From: Alphaproteobacteria bacterium
GTDB lineage: Bacteria > Pseudomonadota > Alphaproteobacteria > Rs-D84
Reading direction: 5' to 3'
Assembly: GCA_017505705.1 (NCBI GenBank)
Contig: JAFVOS010000011.1
Location: 1 to 45,448 of the forward strand
Length of the DNA: 45,448 nucleotides
The notes beneath the pieces were generated by a model. That model was not told the origin of the DNA. It was given only the letters and a program-made list of their open reading frames with translations, and did no database searches. Positions 15,622 through 24,038 of this stretch are shown piece after piece. The translations under genes were made by a program, and so were the position numbers. Every line of letters starts with the position of its first letter. The first letter of the stretch is position 1.

Positions 15622-17700
15622 TCATTTATTTAGCATTTCCATTACTAAATCTGCCATTGGTGCATTAATCCATTCCGCATCATCGTGAAACGCCGGCGCC
15701 CCACGTTCCAGTGCTGTTTTACATGGACTGGTATCTGCCAGCCAGTTTTCCAACAAATCCCCAGCCAGCCAACCAACCCCAGCCCCAGCAACCAATCCAA
15801 TACCGCCTGTAAACGGCGCCAACAGCAATCCAATACCTGTTGCAGACGCAACCTTGCCAGCAACCGCAGCCCCACTGATTGCGATATCCGGCTCAGCCAA
15901 ATTACCGGACAATTCTATTGAATTTACCACCTTGCCTGTCAGCGACAACTTAATTCCACGCACTGGCACCGTCGTCAGTGCCAATTTCATTTTTTCCTTA
16001 CCTAAATCTAAATTTCCTGCCAATCGCATATTAATTGCATTTGTTTCAACCGCCACGCCTTGCTCGGTTTCGATTCGTCCATCACGCAATTTTGCATTAA
16101 CAGCTGCGCATTTAATTTTTATTTGATCATACTTTTTTTCAGAACTAAACAAATCCTGAATACTGTGCCGTAACGAAGTCAAAAAATCTGTTCCATACAT
16201 ATACGCCACCAGCGCAGAATGAGCATACCCCCCACCCACAGAATACAACCGCACAGGTCCAGTTATCGTTTGCATAATCTGTGACAAATCTTTCCCAGAT
16301 GCCTGGACATATAATTCAAAGTTTATCGGCAATTCCGATATCAGATCTGGCACATCCAGTTGATGCAAAATATCACCAACAAAAATACGTTCCCCTATTC
16401 CACCAACATTTGCATACAGCACACCATCCACATCAATATCAAAATCTGCAGCAGCACGCACCTTGCCACCTGCGATTCCAGTATCCAACTTTACACGCCC
16501 ATGGTTATCCGCCAATCGCAACGACAATGATAAGTCATCCAAATAAAAGCCACGATATATGACAAACTGCTTCATATTAACATCCATGTTCAATGTAATA
16601 TCACGCAAATATTGTCCCCCCAGCGGTATATTATGAAACACATTCAAATCTCTTTTTGGCCGAATCCATGGACGCCCATACATTCCCGGGAACACAGAAT
16701 CTAAATCCAGGCTTTTTGTATCCAAACTCAAATTAACAACAGGTACCTTACCAGCCCAACTGTAATCTCCATATAAATCAACATTCACACCATTTATTGC
16801 AATCGAAGATTTACGCAAAACAATTTTTTTTCTATCAACACCACCTGCCACATTCACCGATATTTCTGGCCAGTTTTCCATTTCAAAACCAAACAAGTTT
16901 CCCAACGCTTCTACATCCGGCACATCACCCTTGATTATGAAATCAATGGGCATTTTACTGGTTCCTTCCAACGCAACATTTGCGATCAGCGCATCACCAC
17001 CAGTCGACACAGCCACACGCATCGGATAAATTTTTCGTTCCACATTGTATTCCGAAAAACTAACAATAAATGGGACAATATCATTTTTTACAGACTTAAT
17101 CCAACCGACATATTCACGCCCCTCTTTACGTTTCATATAACGCAAACTAACCCCATCTATCTCATAGGTTTTATCAAACACATGTGCTGTAAGTTTATCT
17201 ATTTCAACCTTGCCAAACCCCGGTTCTCTAAACGGATATTTTTTCTGTTCTTCGACATTTTTAACCACCTTATTTTCCTGTACATTTTCAGGAATTTCTG
17301 GCTGAACAGAATATTCACCCGACCCATTTTCTTCTATGCATGTCACTGCATCATGAATCACTATATTTTGAATGGTGGGCCTGTCCCTGAACAAAGAAAC
17401 TAAATTCAATGTCACATCAATTTTTTTTGCATAAAAAGCATCTTTATGTGTTGCCCAATCTGCATTAACGACACGAACATCGTTTAATTCCACTTGTGGT
17501 CGAACAGAAAACTTCCACGCAACCGCACCATCTATTTCGATTGGCAGCCCTGTTGATTCACGCAATACATTAACAACATCACCACGCAGTGTTTCCAGAT
17601 TAATTTGACTAAATGCGACAACCACCGCAACAACCAGCCCCATAAAGAACAGGCCCGCCACACGCATAATCTGAAAAAGCACACTACGTTTTGCAATCAT
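15622..17700 (-). CDS. AsmA-family outer-membrane biogenesis protein
   Basis: This protein of about 692 residues has one N-terminal transmembrane helix (MRVAGLFFMGLVVAVVVAF) followed by the AsmA signature region, TGLPIEIDGAVAWKFSVRP and VELNDVRVVNAD. A long beta-rich periplasmic stretch comes next, and the C-terminal AsmA-like part has LAGNLDLGKEKMKLALTTVP and NSIELSGNLAEPDIAISG. A Gly/Ala-rich hydrophobic segment near the end (GIGLLLAPFTGGIGLVAGAGVGWLAG) is typical of this family. AsmA-like proteins are thought to bridge the periplasm and move phospholipids. I placed the start at the ATG at 17700; an upstream GTG at 17715 is possible. It follows rluC by under 20 nt. Confidence 0.85.
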   Translation of the reverse strand: MIAKRSVLFQIMRVAGLFFMGLVVAVVVAFSQINLETLRGDVVNVLRESTGLPIEIDGAVAWKFSVRPQVELNDVRVVNADWATHKDAFYAKKIDVTLNLVSLFRDRPTIQNIVIHDAVTCIEENGSGEYSVQPEIPENVQENKVVKNVEEQKKYPFREPGFGKVEIDKLTAHVFDKTYEIDGVSLRYMKRKEGREYVGWIKSVKNDIVPFIVSFSEYNVERKIYPMRVAVSTGGDALIANVALEGTSKMPIDFIIKGDVPDVEALGNLFGFEMENWPEISVNVAGGVDRKKIVLRKSSIAINGVNVDLYGDYSWAGKVPVVNLSLDTKSLDLDSVFPGMYGRPWIRPKRDLNVFHNIPLGGQYLRDITLNMDVNMKQFVIYRGFYLDDLSLSLRLADNHGRVKLDTGIAGGKVRAAADFDIDVDGVLYANVGGIGERIFVGDILHQLDVPDLISELPINFELYVQASGKDLSQIMQTITGPVRLYSVGGGYAHSALVAYMYGTDFLTSLRHSIQDLFSSEKKYDQIKIKCAAVNAKLRDGRIETEQGVAVETNAINMRLAGNLDLGKEKMKLALTTVPVRGIKLSLTGKVVNSIELSGNLAEPDIAISGAAVAGKVASATGIGLLLAPFTGGIGLVAGAGVGWLAGDLLENWLADTSPCKTALERGAPAFHDDAEWINAPMADLVMEMLNK

Positions 17701-17717
17701 GTTTATATCATACACCC

Positions 17718-18683
17718 TTATGGCATTGGCAGTTCCAGGAACTTAATCACTGGCACCATAAAATCTGGCAGCGCCGCCCGCAGGGTCATCATTCGCCCAT
17801 TACCAGGATGCTGGAATGTTAACTTATGCGCAAATAAAAACAAGTTATTTGTCACCAACATAGAACGCAAAGCATCATCTGTCTTTTTTTCACGACCATA
17901 CAAATTATCACCTACAATTGGCGCCTTTAATGTATACGCACTGTGCAATCTTAATTGATGTGTACGCCCCGTTTTTGGCGAAAACAGCACCCACGACAAA
18001 TTACCAGCACGTGCCAACACCTGATAATCCGTCACCGCCCGTTGTGGTCGCATACCCGTACCATCATTTAACCTTTCTGGGGTATCAAACACCTGACCTT
18101 TAACCATCCAGTTATCTATTTCGCCACGTCCATTTGCCACATCACCATGCAACAGGGCCAAATATTCTTTATGCGCAGTCTTGTTTTGAAATTGCGCACT
18201 CAGACTTTGTGCCACCCGTTGATTTTTTGCAACAACTAACAAACCACTTGTTTCTTTATCCAGTCTGTGCACCAACAATATTTTATCATATGGAAATAAT
18301 GCGGCCGCCATCTTATCCACAGATTTTCGAACACCTGTTCCACCCTGGACCGCCAATCCCGCCGGCTTATTAAACACAACAATATCATCATCATTGTGCA
18401 CAATACATTTGCGTAACATCTCCAAATCAGACAATGCAAATCTGTCACCAGATTCACTTTTATGCATCACAGACGCAAAACCTGCAATTGTCGGCGGGAT
18501 ACGTATTGCGTCCCCAGCATTCAAAATCTCACGTCCATGCACCCGCCTAGAATTCACACGAATCTGTCCACCACGACACAATTTATAGAATTCACGCAAT
18601 GGCATCGACGGATAATTACGCACAAACCAACGCTGTAATCTGGTTCCTTCATCTGTTTTAGAAACAGTCACAATATCTGCCAT
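17718..18683 (-). CDS. rluC: Ribosomal large-subunit pseudouridine synthase, RluC/RluD family
   Basis: This 321-residue protein has an N-terminal S4 RNA-binding domain (TRLQRWFVRNYPSMPLREFYKL then GQIRVNSRRV, about residues 12-60). A pseudouridine synthase domain follows, with the catalytic HRLDKETSGLLVVAKN motif (Asp about residue 140), plus FSPKTGRTHQLRLHSAY and FQHPGNGRMMTLRAALP. It isomerises uridines in 23S rRNA. RluC is favoured over RluD by the overall look and alphaproteobacterial convention, but motifs alone do not settle the site. A GGGGG ribosome-binding site precedes the ATG. Confidence 0.85.
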   Translation of the reverse strand: MADIVTVSKTDEGTRLQRWFVRNYPSMPLREFYKLCRGGQIRVNSRRVHGREILNAGDAIRIPPTIAGFASVMHKSESGDRFALSDLEMLRKCIVHNDDDIVVFNKPAGLAVQGGTGVRKSVDKMAAALFPYDKILLVHRLDKETSGLLVVAKNQRVAQSLSAQFQNKTAHKEYLALLHGDVANGRGEIDNWMVKGQVFDTPERLNDGTGMRPQRAVTDYQVLARAGNLSWVLFSPKTGRTHQLRLHSAYTLKAPIVGDNLYGREKKTDDALRSMLVTNNLFLFAHKLTFQHPGNGRMMTLRAALPDFMVPVIKFLELPMP

Positions 18684-18711
18684 GATAACCCCCGGCGTTC
18701 AATCTACACAA

Positions 18712-19176
18712 CTATTCACCATATGTAATCTGTACTGTATTTCTGCCATTTTCATTTGTACACGATCCCGATGCACCACTACTTTTTCCATTAGACATTT
18801 TGTATCCAATCGAATCGGACCACGCCTTGGTAATAAATGTTTCGCATTCATTTTTGCTAAGTCCTGTAATACTAACTACAAACTGACGTGGATTAGACGA
18901 ATCAACCGCCACCTCATATTTTCCACCGTATGGATTTGTATCAGACATACCAATTGCATTAAAAATTGTCGAATTATTTATATTAGAAAAATCGTCGTAT
19001 TCCCCATGAATATTGCGTACTTGGGTCACAATCTGTAAAACTTCTTCGTTCACAGTATTTCGCTTTTGGGTATTCATGGCCAACTGAATCATTTCAATTG
19101 CCCCCACAGTAATAACACCCATAATTGCCAACACACCTAACATTTCAATCATCGAACGACCAGATTCCTGTATCAT
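18712..19176 (-). CDS. Type IV prepilin-like protein (GRSMIEML class)
   Basis: This 154-residue protein starts at the ATG at 19176, which has GGAGGT 7 nt upstream. A very short leader (MIQESG) precedes the prepilin sequence G/RSMIEMLGVLAIMGVITVGAI, with Glu at +5 of the mature protein. Peptidase cleavage would leave an N-terminal Arg instead of the common Phe or Met. The C-terminal half is globular with a Cys pair (NECETF, SGSCTNE) like the disulphide loop of type IVb pilins. No assembly ATPase or prepilin peptidase is adjacent, but a PilN-type secretin and a TcpQ-domain protein lie 10 kb away on the same strand. Confidence 0.75.
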   Translation of the reverse strand: MIQESGRSMIEMLGVLAIMGVITVGAIEMIQLAMNTQKRNTVNEEVLQIVTQVRNIHGEYDDFSNINNSTIFNAIGMSDTNPYGGKYEVAVDSSNPRQFVVSITGLSKNECETFITKAWSDSIGYKMSNGKSSGASGSCTNENGRNTVQITYGE

Positions 19177-19191
19177 ATTTACGACCTCCAT

Positions 19192-19220
19192 TTGCTATTT
19201 ATTCTTTAATATTCTATCAT
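19192..19220 (+). promoter_or_regulatory. uvrC promoter positioned for leaderless transcription
   Basis: TTGCTA (19192-19197), a 17-nt spacer, TATCAT (19215-19220) and 7 nt lead directly to ATG at 19228. No Shine-Dalgarno is present. Confidence 0.6.
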
Positions 19221-19227
19221 AAAGATT

Positions 19228-20655
19228 ATGAATATTCAATTTTCTGATTTGATTTCAAATGCCCCACATGCCCCCGGTGTCTACAAGATGTACGACGCCG
19301 ATGATAACTTGCTATACGTGGGCAAAGCACGCGATTTATTCAATCGCCTGCACCAGTACATTGATATATCAAAACTAGAGCTGCACAAACAGGTTATGCG
19401 AACCCTGGTCACACGCATCGAATGGGAAACTGTCGCCACAGAATCAGATGCCCTTATACTGGAACAAGAACTTATCAAAACCCAAAAACCAAAATACAAC
19501 ATAATGTTAACAGATGGAAAAATGTATCCAATGTTGGCATTAACATCTGGTGACTTTCCACGTCTGCTGAAATTTCGTGGCAAAATATCACAACGTCGTG
19601 ATGTATATGGTCCATACCCTTCTGTATCGGCACTGAACGAAACAATAAAAACAATTCAAAAGGTCTGTGGACTTCGCACATGCACCGACACATTCATGCG
19701 AAACCGCACCCGTCCATGTTTATTATACCAGATTGGACGTTGTTTGGCGCCATGTTGCATCCCAGACAAAGAAAAATACGCAGAAAGCATGCGTACAGCA
19801 CGAAAAATACTTACCGGCGACAGTCAGCCAATAATTGCAGACCTGACCAAAGAAATGCAAAAATATTCTGACGCCACTGATTATGAATCCGCTGCAATTA
19901 TACGTGACAAAATCATTGCATTAACCCACACATCAAATCGTGGAAAACGCCAAAACAATGCGTACAGCGCAATTTCAGACTGGAACAAAAATGTACCTGA
20001 TCTGGAAAAATGGTTAAACATAAAAATAAACCTGGTTGGCGTATTTGATAACTCGCACCTATTTGGCACCCAACCTGTTGGTGCAATGATAACATTTGGA
20101 CACAACGGTTTTGAAAAATCAGGATACAGACATTTTAAACTACAGGACAAATCACGTGCCGGCAATGACATTGCAATGATGTCAGAATTTATCAAACGTG
20201 CCATTGAACGTGGCCCAAAACTTGATTTAATAATTGTCGATGGTGGTCCTGCCCAGTGGAATATTGCGAATCGAAATTCAGGGGGCATACCCGTCATGGG
20301 CGTGACCAAGGGCATTGTACGTGATGGGGACGAACACTTTATCTTACCAGATGGTTCTGTACATCATGATCTGCCAAAAGACAGCCCACTGTTTTTAATG
20401 TTGCGTGCTGTTCGTGATGAAGCCCACAGATTTGTAATAACATATCATCGCACCACACGTGCAAAAAAAATGACAGCTTCAGTTTTGGATGAAATTGACG
20501 GCATTGGCCCGACACGCAAACGTGCACTGTTGCAGCATTTTGGTTCTGTTCGTGCCATTATGGATGCCGACCTGGGTGCACTGGTACATGTACCTGGCCT
20601 GGGTAAAAGTGCAGCAAAAAAAATATATGCCCATTTCCATTCAGACGTGATATAA
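19228..20655 (+). CDS. uvrC: Excinuclease ABC subunit C, shortened
   Basis: UvrC makes both incisions around a UvrB-bound lesion. At 475 residues it is far below the usual 600 or so. The GIY-YIG domain (about 14-92: PGVYKMYD, LLYVGKARDLFNR, ALILEQELIK), the Cys-rich segment (CLLYQIGRCLAPC, about 164-176), the UVR helix (about 205-235), the RNase H-like endonuclease (FDNSHLFG at 273, LDLIIVDGG, RDEAHRFVITYH near 400) and the tandem HhH tail (IDGIGPTRKRALL, VPGLGKSAAKKI) are all present. What is missing is roughly 120 residues between the UVR and endonuclease domains. The reading frame is clean. pgsA follows, a common proteobacterial neighbour. Confidence 0.93.
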   Translation: MNIQFSDLISNAPHAPGVYKMYDADDNLLYVGKARDLFNRLHQYIDISKLELHKQVMRTLVTRIEWETVATESDALILEQELIKTQKPKYNIMLTDGKMYPMLALTSGDFPRLLKFRGKISQRRDVYGPYPSVSALNETIKTIQKVCGLRTCTDTFMRNRTRPCLLYQIGRCLAPCCIPDKEKYAESMRTARKILTGDSQPIIADLTKEMQKYSDATDYESAAIIRDKIIALTHTSNRGKRQNNAYSAISDWNKNVPDLEKWLNIKINLVGVFDNSHLFGTQPVGAMITFGHNGFEKSGYRHFKLQDKSRAGNDIAMMSEFIKRAIERGPKLDLIIVDGGPAQWNIANRNSGGIPVMGVTKGIVRDGDEHFILPDGSVHHDLPKDSPLFLMLRAVRDEAHRFVITYHRTTRAKKMTASVLDEIDGIGPTRKRALLQHFGSVRAIMDADLGALVHVPGLGKSAAKKIYAHFHSDVI

Positions 20656-20709
20656 TAACCACTGTTGTTCATATATTATATTCTATTAACACAAAAGGAG
20701 AAAAAACAT

Positions 20710-21342
20710 ATGAAAGCATTTGTTAACTTCTTGTCCGCTTTTCGTATTGCTGCGGCATTTGCAATTATTCCGACCTTGCTTGTTGGGTGGTATTGGACAT
20801 CATTTGTCTTGTATACATTGGCGGCATTATCTGACTTTTTCGATGGCTGGCTGGCCCGAAAATATAATTGCGTCAGCAAACTTGGTGGTGTGATGGATCA
20901 CATTGGCGACAAATTACTTGTTGCAAATACATTAATCGTATTATCAATTGTTTTAATGTTTATCCTGCCTGCGTTTATACCAAATTTCCCAGGCTGGGCA
21001 ATTGTGATTCCTATTATCCTGATGATTTCTCGTGAATTATACATCAGCGGTCTGCGTGAATTCCTGGGCACACAGAAAATAGAAATGCCTGTACCCAAAG
21101 CACGTTTTTCCATGGGCAAAATAAAAACAACATTGCAAATGGTTGCGACATGCGCCCTGTTGCTGGGGTTGTGCATGCCACAACTGGTATTAATTCCAAA
21201 TATGGAAGTGTTCGCAATATACAGTTTCTTTGGTCTGTCATACGGTGGTGTTATCTGCCTGTGGCTGGCACTGGGGGCAAGCTTCTGGTCCGCAACCCAA
21301 TATACAATTACATTCTTAGGACACCTAAAGAAAATCAAATAA
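20710..21342 (+). CDS. pgsA: CDP-diacylglycerol-glycerol-3-phosphate 3-phosphatidyltransferase PgsA
   Basis: This 210-residue integral membrane enzyme makes phosphatidylglycerophosphate from CDP-diacylglycerol and glycerol-3-phosphate. The CDP-alcohol phosphotransferase motif is intact: DGWLARKYN, then GGVMDHIGDK (D-G-X2-A-R-X8-G-X3-D-X3-D). Several hydrophobic helices surround it. The start is the ATG at 20710 behind AAAGGAG; the frame is open further upstream without a good start. It lies 54 nt after uvrC on the same strand. Confidence 0.93.
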   Translation: MKAFVNFLSAFRIAAAFAIIPTLLVGWYWTSFVLYTLAALSDFFDGWLARKYNCVSKLGGVMDHIGDKLLVANTLIVLSIVLMFILPAFIPNFPGWAIVIPIILMISRELYISGLREFLGTQKIEMPVPKARFSMGKIKTTLQMVATCALLLGLCMPQLVLIPNMEVFAIYSFFGLSYGGVICLWLALGASFWSATQYTITFLGHLKKIK

Positions 21343-21351
21343 AAAAAATAC

Positions 21352-21390
21352 GCTATACGCACGAAATCCGGCAAAAATGCCGGATTTATT
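21352..21390 (+). terminator. GCTATACGCA motif plus intrinsic terminator after pgsA
   Basis: GCTATACGCAC (21352-21362) directly precedes a hairpin: AAATCCGGCA (21364-21373) pairs with TGCCGGATTT (21378-21387) around AAAA, then ATTTTT. The same word precedes three other terminators in the window. Confidence 0.85.
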
Positions 21391-21404
21391 TTTCCCACAA
21401 ACAC

Positions 21405-21432
21405 TTGACATTTATATTTTTTGTCCTATAAT
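21405..21432 (+). promoter_or_regulatory. Strong sigma-70 promoter for small lipoprotein gene
   Basis: TTGACA (21405-21410), a 16-nt spacer and TATAAT (21427-21432) match the consensus exactly. The ATG is 35 nt downstream after an AAAGGAAAG ribosome-binding site. Confidence 0.8.
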
Positions 21433-21467
21433 AAAAGTATAAACAACAAACAAAGGAAAGAAAAAAA

Positions 21468-21869
21468 ATGAAACAAACTAAGAACAACACAGCCATTAAA
21501 TCATTATGCTGCATCTTGCTTGGCCTGACAATGTTCATGGGCTGCACAACCAACACCCCCCAGGCACAAAAAGCAAACCCACAAACCACAGCAGACACAA
21601 TAAAAATCGAAACTAAACGCGATACCGTTCTGGTTCTGGATTACAAACCACGCGCCAAACACTCCTACAGTACTACATACGCCACAAACAAATTCGGTTA
21701 CGTATACAAAATAGGTGACCCAAAAAATCTGCCTGTGGAACGTGGCGACGAAATCGTTATTGACATCAAGAAAACAACACACCCAGAAGGAAAATCATGG
21801 ACAGAATATGAACTTGTTAAAAATCTGACTACTGAAAAATTAAAACACGAATATATGAGAAAACGCTAA
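21468..21869 (+). CDS. Small lipoprotein of an unnamed local family (member A)
   Basis: This 133-residue lipoprotein has a lipobox FMGC (Cys about residue 26). The mature part begins with a Thr/Gln/Pro-rich spacer, then RDTVLVLDY, GYVYKIG, ERGDEIVIDI and a C-terminal LVKNLTTEKLKHEYMRKR. The pattern DT-hydrophobic ... GD-x-hydrophobic-V ... NxT ... basic tail is shared with two membrane-anchored proteins on the minus strand nearby (22339-22752 and 26067-26450). No known domain is recognised. It has its own consensus promoter and terminator, so it is likely well expressed. Confidence 0.7.
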   Translation: MKQTKNNTAIKSLCCILLGLTMFMGCTTNTPQAQKANPQTTADTIKIETKRDTVLVLDYKPRAKHSYSTTYATNKFGYVYKIGDPKNLPVERGDEIVIDIKKTTHPEGKSWTEYELVKNLTTEKLKHEYMRKR

Positions 21870-21876
21870 GATTGCT

Positions 21877-21910
21877 CTATACGCATAAAAACCGGCACTT
21901 TTGCCGGTTT
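21877..21910. terminator. CTATACGCAT motif plus intrinsic terminator
   Basis: CTATACGCATAAAAACCG starts at 21877. AAACCGGCA (21889-21897) pairs with TGCCGGTTT (21902-21910) around CTTT, followed by TCTTATTTTTG. It lies between convergent genes. Confidence 0.85.
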
Positions 21911-21912
21911 TC

Positions 21913-22104
21913 TTATTTTTGTTTTTGCATTTCACGAAACACTTTGAAATCTTTGTTCATTAATCTCTCTGTTGCATTTTTTTGTGCCCTGACACAAGAA
22001 AAAACAACAGCCGCCATCAACAAAACACTTACTGCTACTGCTATATTACTGCGTCTTTCTATTCGACGCTGCATTTCATCACGCTTTTTCTCCCAATTTC
22101 CCAT
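21913..22104 (-). CDS. Small single-pass membrane protein
   Basis: This 63-residue protein has a charged N-terminus (EKKRDEMQRRIERR), one transmembrane helix (IAVAVSVLLMAAVVFSCV) and a basic tail ending MQKQK. The ATG at 22104 has AGGTG 6 nt upstream; a GTG three codons earlier is possible. It is the last of three tightly packed small membrane-protein genes downstream of dnaJ. The tail resembles the ends of the nearby family members but it lacks their central domain. Function unknown. Confidence 0.6.
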   Translation of the reverse strand: MGNWEKKRDEMQRRIERRSNIAVAVSVLLMAAVVFSCVRAQKNATERLMNKDFKVFREMQKQK

Positions 22105-22113
22105 CGACCACAC

Positions 22114-22329
22114 CTATCTTTGCTGTTGGATCAAAGTATCCACCACATGATTACGCAAAGTATCTGCCCTCATTATATTTTTATTTGACGCAAGATTATC
22201 TACTTTATCTGCTTTTTCTACGAAACACTTATTGAATACATATTGTCCACCAAACGCAATCCCCAGCGACAACAATAAAACTGTTGCCATTATCTTAACC
22301 TGCATTTTTGTATCATTTGTCGGTTCCAT
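22114..22329 (-). CDS. Small single-pass membrane protein
   Basis: This 71-residue protein has one transmembrane helix (VKIMATVLLLSLGIAFGGQYV), an acidic and polar outer part and the ending RADTLRNHVVDTLIQQQR. The start at 22329 is favoured because TAGGGT, overlapping the upstream stop codon, sits 7 nt before it; ATG at 22335 is also possible. It lies between two other small membrane-protein genes with overlapping signals, so translation is probably coupled. Function unknown. Confidence 0.6.
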   Translation of the reverse strand: MEPTNDTKMQVKIMATVLLLSLGIAFGGQYVFNKCFVEKADKVDNLASNKNIMRADTLRNHVVDTLIQQQR

Positions 22330-22338
22330 ATTCATACC

Positions 22339-22752
22339 CTATTTTTGCCGTTCCAAATTTCTTTGCGTAATATTTTTCATCAAGAAGCGATGTTCTGGAT
22401 TTATCACAATTGTATCACCAGGTTTTACACGATCTGCCCCCTGAATTTTATATTTAGATTTTTCACCACCAATTGGTTGCGCATATATAACATTTTTTCT
22501 TTTGGCATTCTTTTCCACAACAATCAAGGTATCACCTGTATTTGTGCGTTCTGGCAGTTTATAATCCACCACACCCCCATCTCGAACAGCATATAAAGTA
22601 TCTGTAAAAATTTGGCTTTCTGTTTTTCTACTTGGCTCTGCTTTCTTATTATCGATTCCCAGCGCACCTGCAAATCCTGCAAACATCAGCAGCACAACCA
22701 CAAAGCAGACCGCATCTTTATCAATATTTGCAAAAAAATTATTTTCTTTCAT
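22339..22752 (-). CDS. Membrane-anchored protein of an unnamed local family (member B)
   Basis: This 137-residue protein has one N-terminal transmembrane helix (AVCFVVVLLMFAGFAGALGI) and a soluble domain: FTDTLYAVRDGG, GDTLIVVEKNAKRKNVIY, RVKPGDTIVIN and the tail FLMKNITQRNLERQK. The tail and GDTIV block match the protein at 26067-26450 (VGDTLVMD ... ENITQNRI ... VKQK) and, more loosely, the lipoprotein at 21468. The start at 22752 has AGGTGA upstream; a GTG three codons earlier is possible. It is the first of three small genes 33 nt downstream of dnaJ. Function unknown. Confidence 0.65.
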   Translation of the reverse strand: MKENNFFANIDKDAVCFVVVLLMFAGFAGALGIDNKKAEPSRKTESQIFTDTLYAVRDGGVVDYKLPERTNTGDTLIVVEKNAKRKNVIYAQPIGGEKSKYKIQGADRVKPGDTIVINPEHRFLMKNITQRNLERQK

Positions 22753-22784
22753 CCCACTCACCTTTACTTGTCATATAAAAAATC

Positions 22785-23906
22785 TTAGAACCAGCCCTTT
22801 TTATCAGATTTTGTTCCCGCAAATTCATTTAAGATTTTCTTTTGCTTATCTGTCAATTTAGTTGGAATATTTATCGCAACATCAATATACAGATCACCAT
22901 ACCCCCCACGATGTGTTGGCATACCATGTCCACGTACACGCAGCTTTTCACCAACCTGGGTACCACTTGGCACCTTAACCGCCAGTTTTTTATCATCTAT
23001 TGTTTCAACCTCGATTTCGCCCCCCAGTGCCAATGTTGTAAACGGAACATCCACACGCATAATTAAATCATTGCCCTGGCGCACAAATCGCTTATCTGGG
23101 CGAACACGAACGTCTAAATAGAAATCTCCAGACGGTGCACCGGCACTACCTGCCTCGCCCTGTCCTGCCAGACGCAGACGTGTTCCATCTTCAACACCCG
23201 CCGGAATTTTTACATCCAATGTACGCTGTTTATGAACAGTTCCCATTCCGTCACACGCAGAACATTTTTTATCAATTTTATGCCCCAACCCATTACAATC
23301 TGGGCATGGCCGTTCCATTGTAAAAAAGCCCTGACGTGTATGCACGACCCCTGCCCCACCACAGGTTGGACAAACAGGTGCCGCACTGCCATCAGCGGTA
23401 CCATTTCCATGGCATTTTTCGCATTGTACATTACTTGAAAACTTTACAGTATGCGTTGTTCCAAAATAAGCATCTTTTAAATCAATTACAACTTCATCCA
23501 ACAGGTCACGTCCTGCACGCTGTTGTGACGCACGTTGTGCACCGGCACCAAAATCCCCAAATCCGAAACCACGCATGGCTTCACGCAAGATATCTTCCAT
23601 ACCATTGCCGCCACCCATATTAAAATGGAATGCACCATCACCAAATGGATTTCCACCAAACCCAGCCCCAGACGCATTACCACCTGCGAATGCCGCATCC
23701 CCAAATCTATCATACGCTGCACGCTTTTGAGGATCCTTCAGTATATCAAAAGCATTGTTCACTTCCTTGAACTTTTCTTCTGCTTCTTTACTATCAGGAT
23801 TTCTGTCTGGATGATATTTCATCACCAATTTATGATACGCTTTTTTAATATCACTGTCCGATGCATCACGTGCGACGCCCAAAACTTCGTATGGATTTTT
23901 ATTCAT
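22785..23906 (-). CDS. dnaJ: Molecular chaperone DnaJ
   Basis: This 373-residue type I J-protein stimulates DnaK ATPase. The J domain (about 1-70) contains [10 protein letters not shown] with the HPD triad. A Gly/Phe-rich region (about 75-125) is followed by four zinc-binding CxxCxGxG-type repeats ([32 protein letters not shown]). C-terminal peptide-binding domains include [22 protein letters not shown]. dnaK and grpE are not adjacent. A small-membrane-protein group follows on the same strand. Confidence 0.96.
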   Translation of the reverse strand: MNKNPYEVLGVARDASDSDIKKAYHKLVMKYHPDRNPDSKEAEEKFKEVNNAFDILKDPQKRAAYDRFGDAAFAGGNASGAGFGGNPFGDGAFHFNMGGGNGMEDILREAMRGFGFGDFGAGAQRASQQRAGRDLLDEVVIDLKDAYFGTTHTVKFSSNVQCEKCHGNGTADGSAAPVCPTCGGAGVVHTRQGFFTMERPCPDCNGLGHKIDKKCSACDGMGTVHKQRTLDVKIPAGVEDGTRLRLAGQGEAGSAGAPSGDFYLDVRVRPDKRFVRQGNDLIMRVDVPFTTLALGGEIEVETIDDKKLAVKVPSGTQVGEKLRVRGHGMPTHRGGYGDLYIDVAINIPTKLTDKQKKILNEFAGTKSDKKGWF

Positions 23907-24038
23907 AAGTATCTGCCTATAATATTCGTTATAAAATATATAGACCAGTCCACTAAAAAATCAAGTCCCAAATACTAAATGGGTTAAAATTCTTTGGGCT
24001 TGCCAAAAATTCAAAAATGTTCTAATAATAAAAGCATT

